Part shown: in pieces, positions 22,161-32,578 of the stretch
How positions within the stretch are numbered: the stretch's first letter is position 1
How the letters are laid out: every line of letters begins with the position of its first letter
Source: Rapana venosa
Lineage: Eukaryota > Mollusca > Gastropoda > Neogastropoda > Muricidae
NCBI GenBank assembly: GCA_028751875.1
Contig: CM054143.1
Location: forward strand, 69,254,131 to 69,318,130
Length of the DNA stretch: 64,000 bases
Reading direction: 5' to 3'
Notes under the pieces: generated by a model
What the model was told of the DNA's origin: nothing
Seen by the model: the letters and a program-made list of their open reading frames with translations, nothing else
The model's database searches: none
Translations under genes and position numbers: made by a program

Positions 22161-22684
22161 TTCAATGGTTTTTGATGTTGATGCTAATTTTTTTTTGGTT
22201 TCTTGATTTAAAAAAATTTTTTTTGTTTTGGGGAAAGATTTTTTCCCTTTTTTGAATTTTTTTTTTTGATCCCCCTTTTTCCCCGACTCTTTTTTTAAAT
22301 TTTTGCCTGTTTTTTTTTCCCCAAGGTAATTTGTTCTGTCCTTTTCCGGATTATTTATCTCTTTCTATGTTTATCAACTTTATTTTTTTTAAATATGTCC
22401 GTTTTTCAGGTTATTTCCCCTTTTGGGTTTTTTTTTTTGAACAGGAAAACATTTTCGTTAGGTCCCTTTTTTGGGGGTTTAAAGTTTGTGGGTTTTTGGG
22501 GGAAATTTTGGTTTTTCTGCAAATACAAAACTTTTCTTTTTTGTTTACTGATGTATCCTCTGGCGGAAATTTTTGTGGGGGTTGTTTACAATTTTTTTGG
22601 GAATCAAAACCCCTTTTCCCCCGGGGGAAAGGGGGGGGGTTATTTAATTAAATTAAAAACCCCATAATAATATGCACAGACTTC
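22161..22684. other. T-rich, homopolymer-rich stretch
   Basis: Long T, G and C runs dominate. Two Phe-rich frames (22331-22651, 22395-22667) follow from the T content. No gene or element is recognised. Confidence 0.5.
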
Positions 22685-22689
22685 TTGCA

Positions 22690-22860
22690 AGCAGACATAA
22701 ACGCGCTGGCGCGCGCATACACATACACACACACACGCACACGCACGCATGAACACACATGCACGCACACCAACGCACTACACATACACATGTTTGCTGA
22801 TGGCTTGCAATCAGGCACACATGCACAGGCGCGTGCAGATACGCACACTTGGTATGCGTA
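22690..22860. repeat. CA-rich stretch
   Basis: Impure CA/CGCA repeats directly upstream of the LINE RNase H fragment. A Thr/His-rich frame runs through it and is not part of the LINE protein. Confidence 0.85.
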
Positions 22861-22894
22861 CTTGATACACAAGAACTTCCTGCTTGATTTTCCT

Positions 22895-23640
22895 TTCACG
22901 TGTTTACAAGTATTACTCTGTGTTGATTCCAAGTCTGTTCTACAGTCTTTACAATCCTTTAGTACTAATGTAAGAGATGAGATTGTGACTGAAATTGTTC
23001 ATTTAGTTCATTTGTTGTCCACACGTGGTACCTGTATGCAATGTTGCTGGATTCCATCCCATTGTGGTCTTTGGGGAAACAAATGGGCAGATCGCACAGC
23101 TAAAAGGGGTGCAATGAACAATGCAAGTTCCATCAACATGCAAATTCCCCTGTCTTTACAAGAGGGATGCTGTCTTCTAAAAAAGACTTGCTGGGATCAG
23201 TTTGGCACTCTATATCATGAAACTTATCATTCAAAAGGATATGCAAGACGTAAATCGATAAAGTCTTAAAACAAAGATTTCTCTGATCGGAACAATTTGT
23301 GTCACAGACACTTGACAAGTCTGATATACAGACCAAGGCTCAATGCTCTCAAAACGAAATTCAGTCGAAATGTGTCATGTATTTGTGGTGATCAGATTAC
23401 GCCACAACTTGTGACTTTTTATTGCGATCAGTTGAAGCCTTATTTGCCGGCTTGGTTCTCTAACAACAACTCTGCTAGTTTATCCCACACAGACATTTTG
23501 TTTGATAATTTTGAAATGCTAGAAATAGTGAAAGGCTTGAGTAAGAGTTATAAACGATTTTTGTTGTTGCTGTTAAAGGTTGATTTGATTCTGTTTGAAT
23601 TTTTGACATGTTTGATGTTATAGTTCTTTTTAAAAAAAAT
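22895..23640 (+). mobile_element. Non-LTR retrotransposon fragment: RNase H and C-terminal domain
   Basis: This plus-strand frame encodes the C-terminal part of a LINE polyprotein that carries an RNase H domain, which degrades the RNA strand of the RNA-DNA hybrid. VDSKSVLQ (22922-22945) is the second-aspartate block, and IPSHCGLWGNKWAD (about 23051-23092) is the family's His...Asn...Asp block. The first aspartate strand (usually TDGS) is missing, so the copy is 5'-truncated. One in-frame TAA (23267-23269) divides an otherwise continuous frame running to 23623. Downstream, SLIYRPRLNALKTKF leads to CICGDQITPQ (about 23378-23407), which looks like the C-terminal zinc knuckle, but its expected histidine appears to be leucine. 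Such RNase H domains are typical of the I-group of LINEs; the exact clade is not resolved. Confidence 0.85.
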
Positions 23641-24400
23641 ACATCACAACTATGCAGGCCTACAGATTCCTAGCTGTTTTAGGGTATAAACGTACCTATG
23701 CGCAACACCACGCTGGCACACACGCATGCGCGCGCCCCAACACACACACGCACACTTAATCCCTCACTCACACCCACATGCATTTTAACCACCACACACT
23801 CAAAACCCTCACAACATACACCAACCATTGCAAAAACATGAACCCCTCAAACACACCCACGGCGCACACAAAGGCTCGCAACGTTCACACACGCGGCGTG
23901 CAAAAAAAACACAACACACTTTGAATTATTTAAATGAAAAAAGAGAAAAAAAGGGAACTGTCCAAATTGAAGCTTTTGATTTAGCACACGTTTTACTGAC
24001 CATATTACATTTGGCTGTACACTGTCTTTTTATTGAGGGGGGAGAGGAGGGAAAAGACTTCGGGAGACAGTATTCACCCCCCCGTAGACCCCCCATCCAT
24101 CGTCTTTTCCCTCCCCCTTTCCCCAGCCACCAAATATCCATCATCCATCCCCTCACGCCAAACCATCCATTGATCTATCCCTTGTCCATCCACTCCCTTT
24201 AAAATCCACTATCCATCGTAATTAACTGTCCACCCATCCCAAAAACAGACCCACCCACCCATCCATCCATCATCATCCCTCCTAGACCTGAAAAAGAAAA
24301 GAGAGGAGAGAGAGAGGGGGAGAGGGGGGAGAGAAGAGAGAGAGGGGATGGGAGAAGAGAAGGGAAAAGAGAAAAGAAAGTGAGGGGGGTGGGGGTGAAG
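23641..24400. repeat. CA-, CATC- and GA-rich low-complexity DNA
   Basis: CA-rich at 23690-23830, a short mixed stretch, CATCC/CCCTC-rich DNA at 24070-24280 and GA-rich DNA at 24290-24390. No gene is seen. Confidence 0.75.
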
Positions 24401-24547
24401 GACGGGCAAAAGGGGAACCCAGGTTTTTTCGTTTCTGGGTGGTTGGTGTGTTTTGTGTGTGTTTTGTGTGTGGGGGGGTTGGTGTTTGTGTGTGTGTGTG
24501 TGTGTGTGTTTATTTTTTATTTTAAAAAATTTTGTTTATTTTTTTTA
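24401..24547. repeat. GT-rich stretch
   Basis: GTGTTTTGTGTG and a GT run at 24487-24509, leading into a T-rich SINE tail. Confidence 0.7.
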
Positions 24548-24643
24548 TATCGAGGATAATGGAATAAGCAATCTGTTCTTTTTTACTCTGTCCCCTGTTG
24601 TTTGCGGGTTTTTAAAACGTCATCTGTTCCCACCGGCCCCCAA
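24548..24643 (-). mobile_element. SINE-A cut by an assembly gap
   Basis: ATCGAGGATAATGGAATAAG, TCTGTCCCCTG and CATCTGTTCCCACCGG show the 3' half of a minus-strand SINE-A. The sequence then runs into N, so its head lies in the gap or is lost. Confidence 0.8.
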
Positions 24644-25143
24644 NNNNNNNNNNNNNNNNNNNNNNNNNNNNNNNNNNNNNNNNNNNNNNNNNNNNNNNNN
24701 NNNNNNNNNNNNNNNNNNNNNNNNNNNNNNNNNNNNNNNNNNNNNNNNNNNNNNNNNNNNNNNNNNNNNNNNNNNNNNNNNNNNNNNNNNNNNNNNNNNN
24801 NNNNNNNNNNNNNNNNNNNNNNNNNNNNNNNNNNNNNNNNNNNNNNNNNNNNNNNNNNNNNNNNNNNNNNNNNNNNNNNNNNNNNNNNNNNNNNNNNNNN
24901 NNNNNNNNNNNNNNNNNNNNNNNNNNNNNNNNNNNNNNNNNNNNNNNNNNNNNNNNNNNNNNNNNNNNNNNNNNNNNNNNNNNNNNNNNNNNNNNNNNNN
25001 NNNNNNNNNNNNNNNNNNNNNNNNNNNNNNNNNNNNNNNNNNNNNNNNNNNNNNNNNNNNNNNNNNNNNNNNNNNNNNNNNNNNNNNNNNNNNNNNNNNN
25101 NNNNNNNNNNNNNNNNNNNNNNNNNNNNNNNNNNNNNNNNNNN
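24644..25143. other. Assembly gap, 500 N
   Basis: Exactly 500 unknown bases. The round number indicates a scaffolding placeholder, so the true distance is unknown. Confidence 0.98.
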
Positions 25144-25334
25144 TACCCTCGGAAATAAAAATTGCCTTTGCATGTGCCTCTGAACTAACAGGACCCCCCC
25201 CCCCCCCGCCCCCCCCCCCCCTGACGGCCTGTCCTGCTGGCTGAGCTGCTTTGCCGGGTGATGCAGGCGTTAGTTCAACTGGCCACACACGGCAACTGAC
25301 TGTGGAATGTAGCAACGGTTCTGTCCAACACGTG
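25144..25334. other. Contig start with a C-run
   Basis: Short unassigned DNA with a C-run at 25194-25220. It may contain further upstream LINE sequence, but I cannot recognise it. Confidence 0.4.
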
Positions 25335-26362
25335 ATGATGTCAAACGATGGGACCGTTAGGGACCAAACACAAACTCTCTTCCATTACAACAGCTTCAAT
25401 AGAACTCGGCAATACGTCTGTCCCTCTATCCACTGTAGTGAAATATCTAGGGGTCGTTATGGACAACACACTCTCCTTGCAAAAATTCATCACCCAGACC
25501 TGTCAGTCATGCTACTATCAATTACAGCGTATTAGTGCAATTCGAAAGTACCTGTCCACGATGCAACAGCCAACTTGTCACTTCTCTCATTTCTTTCACG
25601 TCTGGACTATTGCAATTCTCTTTTGGCTGGTCTGCCAGCATCATCTATCCACTCCCTTCAACGTATACAAAACTCCGCAGCTCAACTAGTTTTTAGAAAG
25701 AAAAAATCTGAGCACATTACCCCTCTCTTGTGATCTCTCCACTGGCTGCCTGTGCCACAGAGAGTAAATTATAAGATCTGTAGCCTCTGTTACAAATGTC
25801 TCCACCAAACAGCACCCTCCTACCTCTGTGAATGTCTTAACCTGTACACTCCATCTCGTTCTCTCCGCTCTACTGCAGATACCTTGTGCCTACGAATACC
25901 TAGATTCAACCAATCTACTGTTGGCCGCCGCTCTTTCTCTATTTCGGGTCCATCTACCTGGAATGAGCTCCCTCTCTCTCTTCACCAGAAGCCTAGTTAT
26001 GACACTTTTAAATCCAGCCTCAAGACATATTTATTTCAAACCTAAGATTTCCCCCCTCCTGTTTCATATCAGAACTACCCCACCTTCACTAACCCATGTC
26101 CTAATCACCCTGCTAAAGTATATGACCTGTGTGAGTGTGTGTGTGCTTTTGAAAACATTTGACTATTGCAATTTTATTTCATAGATTTTGTCTGCAGCGC
26201 ACCATGTTTGTAAATATCTGTTTGTTTAAACTATTGATTATTTATCATTGATTGCATGACTGTGTAAGATTAGGTTGAATGCATGGGCTTTGATTTGTCT
26301 TTGCAAGATATAGCGCGATATAAGTTCCATTTATTTTTTATTATTATTATTATTATTATGTA
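25335..26362 (+). mobile_element. L2/CR1-like LINE, 5'-truncated, ORF2 C-terminus and 3' UTR
   Basis: This is the best-preserved copy of this LINE in the window. The reading frame shifts several times but keeps the family order after the reverse-transcriptase active site: VKYLGVVMDNTLS (about 25437-25475), a SRLDYCNSLLAGLP block (about 25596-25637), HWLPVPQRVNYKI (about 25740-25777), LRSTADTLCLRIPRF, and GPSTWNELPLSLHQKPSYDT, ending FQT at 26045. An in-frame stop lies just before HWLPV. About 300 bases of 3' UTR follow, then the terminal motif TATAGCGCGATATAAG and an ATT tail (26337-26360). The catalytic YxDD segment is absent, by truncation or the nearby gap. The element is not autonomous. 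Confidence 0.9.
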
Positions 26363-26547
26363 CGAAAACATGCAGTCAGATTCCTCGCCAGTTGCAAGAA
26401 TATTCCAGGGCGATGTCATCGGATTCACACATCACAATGTTTTGATCGCCTGAACCATGAACCCCAACCTTTCCAAACCCTGTGTTTCTCTGGCTGTCCC
26501 CTCAGTAATCCAGACTGCAGACGTTTGTCTGTCAGAGGGGACACATA
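26363..26547. other. Unassigned stretch
   Basis: Mixed-composition DNA between a LINE tail and a SINE head. Nothing is recognised. Confidence 0.5.
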
Positions 26548-26965
26548 CTGTGGAGCGGTGGTCTAGAGGTAACGCGCCTGTCTAGAAAGCCAAAAGTCCG
26601 GGTCGGAAGTGTGCGGTGGTTCGAATCCCGTTTGGACCCGAAACTTTTCCCCCATCCATTAGACCATGAGTGGTGGTCTGGGCGCTAGTCTTTCGGATGA
26701 GACGCTAAACTGAGGTCCCGTGTGTTACACATAATTATTTAGCGCACGTAAAAGAACCCACGGCAACAAGAGAGTTGTCCCTGGCAAAATTCTGTCGAAA
26801 AAAGCCACTCTGATCTATCTATCTATCTATCTAAATACAGTTGCAGACAGGAAAAAAAAAAATATGGGTGGCGCTGCTCTTGTGGCGACGCGCTCTCCCT
26901 GGGGAGAGCAGCCCGAATTTCACGGAGAGAAATCTGCCGTGACTTAAAGTGGTATAACATAAATT
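26548..26965 (+). mobile_element. SINE-B: tRNA head, Deu-like core, hairpin-bearing 3' domain
   Basis: This is a second SINE family. The head has an A-box-like GGTCTAGAGGTAACGC (26560-26575), an anticodon-arm-like GCCTGTCTAGAAAGC and a B-box GGTTCGAATCC (26618-26628), implying RNA polymerase III transcription. The core TTTCGGATGAGACGC, TAAACTGAGGTCCCGTGTG (26690-26725) followed by GCACGTAAAAGAACCCA resembles the Deu domain of animal SINEs. A TATC microsatellite (26812-26833) precedes a 3' domain, GGTGGCGCTGCTCTTG through CTCTCCCTGGGGAGAG to AAGTGGTATAA. The same 3' domain stands alone at 59484-59612. Confidence 0.85.
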
Positions 26966-27007
26966 AAACTTTTTAAAAAAATACTGTTCACAATTTGAGA
27001 GGAAAGT

Positions 27008-27037
27008 GAGTGATGAGAAGGAGAGAGAGGAAGAGAA

Positions 27038-27068
<31 letters not shown>

Positions 27069-27210
27069 AGAGCTGGAATGATTTGTTCACAAAAAGGCCA
27101 TTGGCCCATACATGCCGAACTGCTTAGTATTTTGGTGGGGGTAAAAGCAATAGTAACGACAACATGTTACTGTATAACAAAAAGTCAGCTACAAAAATAT
27201 GACTCAGGAT

Positions 27211-27246
<36 letters not shown>

Positions 27247-27272
27247 TGAAAGAGAGAGAAACTGAGAGAGAG
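27008..27272. repeat. Two GA microsatellites
   Basis: GA-rich at 27008-27072 and 27208-27272, separated by about 135 bases of ordinary DNA. A GAAACT-type break occurs in the second. Confidence 0.9.
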
Positions 27273-27399
27273 ACTTTTTCTTTTTGGTGATGTCTGGATT
27301 GATATAAAAACAAATCCCTCATTTATTTTTCTTTTCAACTTAGATTAACACTGTCTTTTGAATGCTTTTCTATGTCAATTGTCTTGATTTTTTTGTGTG
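27273..27399. other. Unassigned AT-rich stretch
   Basis: No gene, element or clear repeat is visible. Confidence 0.5.
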
Positions 27400-27690
27400 A
27401 GGGCGGGATGAAAAGAAAAGTGTAAATGCAATCTTTTACCCTCAGAAAGGATCATTTTGACTCGACTCCACACACACACACACACACACACACACGCTCG
27501 CGTCGCACGGACCACACGCAAAGCACGGAATATGTATGGGGCCAGGCGCAGACAAAATTTACAAACCCGCACACTATTTGAGGAAAGTTGCACGTGTGAA
27601 AATGATTTGAGTGCAAGCGATTTCGATTTGTTTGTTTTTACAAGATTCAGCACTATATAAATTCAATATATTATTATTTGCATTATTATT
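27400..27690 (+). mobile_element. L2/CR1-like LINE 3'-UTR fragment, diverged
   Basis: GAGTGCAAGCG (27610), ACAAGATTCAGCACTATATAA (about 27640-27660) and an ATT-rich tail resemble the 3' terminus at 26300-26360. The upstream part includes a CA run (27469-27495) and is not clearly alignable, so the left edge is uncertain. No coding part is present. Confidence 0.55.
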
Positions 27691-28180
27691 TTAAAAAAAT
27701 TATCAGGAGTCGGAGTATGGCTGCCTATATATATATATATATGGCGATGTATTAGAACAGAAATTAATGTACAGGGGAACCTCTCACCCATTGTCTTACT
27801 GTCTGAAAATGATTTCCCGGTGAGATGAATGAGTCAGGAATCTCTTCTGGATTACACTAAGGCGCACGCGCGCGTGTGTGTGTGTGTGTGTGTGTAAGTA
27901 AATCTTCAATTTTAACATCTTTCCACTTTAAAGGATACCAGACACCCTAAAATAGGAGATTGAATATGCGAGAAGAGAGAGAGAGAGAGAGAGAGAAGAG
28001 AGAGAGAGGGGAAGAGAAGAGATGAGAGAGAGAGAGAGAAGGAGAAGAGAGAGATCTACTCTGGGGGTGTGCGTCGTCCCTGCATGCATCCAGTACCGCT
28101 CGTGTGTGTGTGTAAAAAATAGTAATAACAAAAGAATAGTATTCTTAACATAACAGATAAAACAGAAATTTCCCTGCCCG
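27691..28180. repeat. TA, GT and GA microsatellites in unassigned DNA
   Basis: A TA run at 27727-27741, a GCGCGTGTGT run at 27864-27893 and GA-rich DNA at 27967-28053. The rest is unassigned. The large duplication starts at the right edge. Confidence 0.75.
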
Positions 28181-28660
28181 TAGTATGCTTTATAGAATTA
28201 TTAACAGTTTTTGAGTTCAATACTAAAACAACATAATGACAAAGAAAGAACAAAAACTATTTGCAAATTTGTTGTTATAGAAATATAAACGGAAGAAAAA
28301 TACAATTACTTTAGTGTGAGATTTAAGTCTAATATCATGAAAGAAAACCAAAAAAAACTGTCATTGTAATAGAAAGTACCATCACGTAATGGAACAATGT
28401 TCTCTATTTTGTATGTACAGTAATCTTTTTCCGATAAAACAGCCAAGCCAAACTTAAGGAAAACTGAATTTAATCTGCACCTTAGAAGAGTTGTTAGGCG
28501 TATACTGAAAACGCATGAATATGTATTGAATTGTTGAGTACTGTGTGTTCCTGTACTATTGTTATATCGTGATGCTTTTCCCAAATCATAAACCTTGCAT
28601 TGTATTGTGGTCCCAAGGCCGATGTACAGATTAAACTATTATTCAAGTTCAGTTCAAGTT
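28181..28660 (+). mobile_element. LINE-like 3' end (family with GTATTGTGG tail), D1
   Basis: The last 65 bases (about 28596-28660) read GCATTGTATTGTGG, CCAAGGCCGATGTACAG, ATTAAACTATTATTCAAG and end in TTCAG/TTCAAG units. This is a compact non-coding terminus of the sort found at non-LTR 3' ends, shared with 61713-61756. The 415 bases upstream are AT-rich and uncoded in the plus direction, so could be its 3' UTR, but I cannot confirm that. The array begins at once after the tail. Confidence 0.6.
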
Positions 28661-29215
28661 CTCTCCGCCCTCTGTCTCTCTGTCTGTCTGTCTGTCTCTC
28701 CCTCCGCCATCAGTCTCTCTCTCTCTCTCTCTTCTCTCTCAATCTCTCTCCTCTCGTCTCCGCCCCCTCTGTCTCTCTCTCTGTGTCACTCTCTCCGCCC
28801 TCATGCCCTCTCTAGCTCTCTCTCACTCTCTCTCCGCCTCTGTCTCTCTGTCTCTCTCTCCGCCCCTCTGTCTCGTCTCTCTCATCTCCGCCCTTCTCTC
28901 TCTCTGTCTCTCTCATCTCCGCCCTCTGTCTCTGTCTCTCTCTCTCCGCCCTCTGTCAGTGTCTGCTGTCTCTTCACCGCTCTCTGTCTTCTCCTTCATC
29001 TCCGCCCACTGTCGTCTCTCACTCACCGCTGTCACTCTCTCTGTACTCTCTCCTCTCCGCCTCTGTCTCTCTCTCTCTCTCTCTCACCCCCCTCTGTCTC
29101 TCTGTCTCTCTCTCTCTCCGCCCTCTGTCTATCTGCGTCTCTCTCTCTCCACTTCTCCGCCTCTCTTCGCGTCTCTCTGTCTCTCTGTCTCACTTTCTCA
29201 TCTCTCTCTCTCTCT
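28661..29215. repeat. Interrupted pyrimidine array, D1 part 1
   Basis: TC dinucleotides interrupted by a recurrent CCGCCCTCTGTC-type element at irregular spacing. Long Ser/Leu frames are read-through. Confidence 0.95.
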
Positions 29216-29350
29216 TATAATTATTACTGATGCATTGCTTTTTGTTATGTTTCTTTTTATTCGAGTTGTTATTGTACTTCTTTTCTTTATTCACCAACCC
29301 CTCAGAAGGGCGGTGGCCTAAACATGAATAAATACCGATTCCGATTCCGA
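29216..29350 (+). mobile_element. LINE-like 3' terminus with ATTCCG tail, D1
   Basis: An island of ordinary sequence ends GGCGGTGGCCTAAACATGAA, TAAATACCG, then repeated ATTCCG units before the pyrimidine array resumes. A short poly-purine-free terminus with a tandem hexamer tail is typical of non-LTR 3' ends. No coding part survives. Confidence 0.6.
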
Positions 29351-29402
29351 ATCTCTCTGTCCCTCACTCGTCACTCTCTCCGCCTTCTGTCTCTCTCTCC
29401 GC

Positions 29403-29433
<31 letters not shown>

Positions 29434-32028
29434 CGTCCTCTGTTCCTCTCCCTCTCATCCGCCCCTCTGTCTCTCTCTCCTCCTCCGCCTCTGTCTCTCT
29501 CCGTCACTCTCCTCTCTCAATCCTCTGTCCTCACCATCACGCCCTCTGTCTCTCTCTCTCTCCGTCCTCTGTCCACTCTCTCTCTCTCTCCGCCCTCTGT
29601 CTCATCTCTCTCTCAGTCCCTCTCTCCCGCCCTCTGTCCCTCTCTCTCGTATCCGCCCTCTGTCTCTCTCTGACTCTCGTCCGGCCTTCTGTCTCTCTCT
29701 CTCTCCGTCCTCTGTCTCCTCCGCCCTCTGTCTCTATGTCCTCTCTCTTTTCCGCCCTCTGTCTCTCTGTCATCTCTCTTTCACCCGCACTATGTCTCTC
29801 TGTTTCTCTCTCTCCTCCTCTGTCCTTCTCTCTCCGCCTCTGTCCTCACTCTCACTCCGCCCTCTGTCACCACTCTCTCCTCTCCGCCCCTGTCTCTCTG
29901 TCTCTCTCTCACTCACGCCCTCTGTCTCTCTCTCTCTCACCGCCCTCTGTCTCTCTGTCTCTCTCTCTCTCCTTCTCCGATTCCACTTCTCTCTGTCTCT
30001 CTCTCTCTACCGTCCTCTGTCGCTCTCTCTCTCCGCCCTCTGTCTTCTCTCTCTCCGCCCTCTGTCTCGTCTCTCATCTCTCCGCCCTCGTCTCTCTGTC
30101 CTCCTCCATCTCACCGCCTCTGTCTTTTCCTCTCTCTCCGCCCTCTGTCTCTCTGTCTCTCCTCTCCTCCGTCCTCATGTCTCTCTCCGTCTCTCCGTCC
30201 TCTCGTCTCTCTCATCTCCGTCCTCTCTCTCTCCTCTCTCTCTCTCTCCGTCTCTGACTCTCTCTCTCCACCCTCGTCTTCCTTCCTCTCTCTCTCTCCC
30301 CCTCTGTTCTGTCCGCTCTCTCTCCGTCCTCTGTATCCACCTCTCTCTCCACTCTCTGACTCTGTCTCTCTCTCTCTCTTCTCTCCGTCCTACTTCTCTC
30401 TCTCTCCCCCTCTGTCTGTCTCTCTCTCTCCGTCCTCTGTCCTCTCTTCTCTATCCGCCCTCTTCTCGCTGTCTCTCTCTTCTCGAACCGTCACTCTGTC
30501 TCTCTGTCTCTGTCTCTTTCCGCCACTGTCTCTCGGTCTCAGTCTCTCTCCGCCCTCTGTCTCTCATCTCTCTCCTCTCTCTCTCTCTCTTCTCTGCTCC
30601 TCTGACTCTCACTCTCATCCGTCATCTAGTCTCTTCACATCTCCGCCCTCAGTCTCTCTCCTCTCAGCCCTCTGTCTCTCCTGCTCTCTCTCTCTCGCGC
30701 CGTCTGTCTCAGTCTCTCTCTCCGCCCTCATGTCTCTCTCTCTCTCTCTCTCCGTCCTCTTGTCCTCATCTGTCTCTCCGTCCTCCTGTCCTCTCTCACT
30801 CTCTCTCCACCCTCTGTCTCTGTCTCTCTCACTCTCTCGCTCCGCCCTCTGTCTCTCTCTCTCTCTCATCTCTCCCCTGCCCTCTGTCTCGCTGTCTCTC
30901 TCCCTCTCTCCGCCTCTGTCTCTCTTCTCTCTCTCTCTACCGCCCTCTGGTCCTCTCTCTCTCTCAATCCGCCTCTGTCTCTCAGTCTCTCTCTCTCTCG
31001 TCCATCTGTCTCTCTTCTCTCTCTCTCGTCACGTCTCTGTCTCTCTTCCTCTCTCTCCGTCCCTCTCTCTCACTTCTCACGCCCTCTTCTCTCTCTTCTC
31101 TCTCTCTCTCTCCTCTCTCTCTCCGTCCTCTGTCTCTTCTCTCTCCACCTCTGTCATCTGTCTCTCTCTCTCTCCGCCCTCTGTCTTGTCTCCTCTCTCT
31201 CCGTCCTCTTGTCACTCACTCTCTCTCCACCCTCTGTCTCTCAATCTCTCTCTCTCTCTCTCCTCTCTTCCTCCTCTGGTCTCTCTCTCTCACCGCCCCT
31301 CTGGTCCTGGTCTCTCTCTCTCCCGTCCTCTGTCTCTCTCTCCTCTCTCTCTCCACCCTCTGTCTCTCTCATCCTCCCTCAGTCACTCTCTCCGTCCTCT
31401 GTCTCTCTCTCTCTCACGCCCACCTGATCTGTCTCTCTCTCGGTCCGCCCTCTTGTCCTCTGTCGCACTCTCTCGCTCCGTCCTCTGTCTCTCTCTCTCT
31501 CCGCCCTCCTTCCTCTCATGGTCTCGTCTCTTTCCGCCCTCTGCTGTCTCTCATTCACTGTCTCTCTCACGCCCTCTGTCTCTCTCATCTTCCGTTCCTC
31601 TGTCTCTCTCTCTCTCTCTCTCTGCCCTCTGTCGCTCCTCTCTCAGTCATCTGTCCCTGTCTCTTCTCTATCTCTCCGCCCTCCTGACGCTCTCTCTCAG
31701 CCTCTGTCTGTCTCTCTCTCCCCGCCCTCTGTCCTCTGTCCACCTCCGACCTCTGTCTCTCTGTCTCTCTCTCTCTCCGTCCCTGTCCTCTCTCTCCTCT
31801 CTCCAACCTCGTCTCTGGCTCTAACTCTCTCTCTCCACCCTCGTGTCCTCTCTATCTCTTCTCCCGCCCTCCTGTCTCTCTGTCCTCTCTCTCTCTCTCC
31901 GCCCGTCTGTCTCTCTTTCTCTCTTTCACTCTCCGCCGCTCTGTCTCTCTCTGTCTCTCTCTCTCCTCCTCCTCTCTCTCTCTCTCTCTCCTCTTCTGTT
32001 TTCTCTCTCTCTTTCCGTCCTCTGTCAC
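29351..32028. repeat. Interrupted pyrimidine array, D1 part 2
   Basis: About 2.7 kb of C and T with recurrent CCGYCCTCTG elements, some as CCACCCTCTG. The 787- and 364-residue frames over it are Ser/Leu/Pro read-through with no protein character. Confidence 0.95.
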
Positions 32029-32578
32029 TTTTAAACAAATTAGATCAAATAAGAAAAAGTTCATACTATGGCTTGCAAAAGATTTTTTAGGTGTAACCAG
32101 TTTAGAACTCCAAAGCAATGGTCTATGGGGAATTTTAGAAGATTTCCTCTTCAATGTTTAATTCGTGTGTTTCGGTCTTAAGGATAGTTTAAGAATATTG
32201 ACAAATGAAGAAATGGAAACTGCCAAATATAGCTTATCAGATTTTATTAGACTTAGACAAAGTGGTAAAGATTGTTGGTGTGGAAAATCAGGGAAATTTT
32301 ATGTAAGACCAGTTTTTAGCTATGTTTGATGCAGCAGGTGTTGGTCAGGGTCAAAGTGATATCTAAGACTATTTAAGCAAGAACCTGGTTATCATACTAC
32401 AAGAATGGTCCTGGCACTATATAGATAACCGTGACAGATATGACAATTACAGAATCTTTTAAAATCATTTTTGAAAAAAAGAAAAGTTACTGTCTGAACA
32501 TGTATAACCTACTGTTTTAGAGTTGCCACATCACAAGCTAGATATAACGTTCTCCTATTAATGCAAATTGTACTCTCC
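32029..32578 (+). mobile_element. Relic of a LINE protein C-terminal domain, D1 copy 1
   Basis: A 550-base island of ordinary, coding-like sequence inside the pyrimidine array. Pieces of frame read VHTMACKRFFRCNQF (from about 32059) and RRFPL, then TNEEMETAKYSLSDFIRLR and KDCWCGKSGKFYVR. The order (a CKRF motif, a G-x-x-G/R-R-F/Y-P-L motif and a W-C-G segment) is what I associate with the post-reverse-transcriptase tail of some animal LINEs. Several frameshifts and stops disable it. A second, roughly 80 percent similar island lies at 34585-35134 and starts and ends at the same points of the protein. The clade is not assigned. Confidence 0.65.

Noticed and set aside
28306..28584. A 92-residue minus-strand frame, repeated at 44688-44966
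   Set aside because: It lies opposite a LINE-like 3' terminus and its repetition comes from the duplication.
29324..31687. A 787-residue plus-strand open frame, repeated at 45706-48069
   Set aside because: Low-complexity TC read-through. Its exact repeat reflects the 10.24-kb duplication, not selection.
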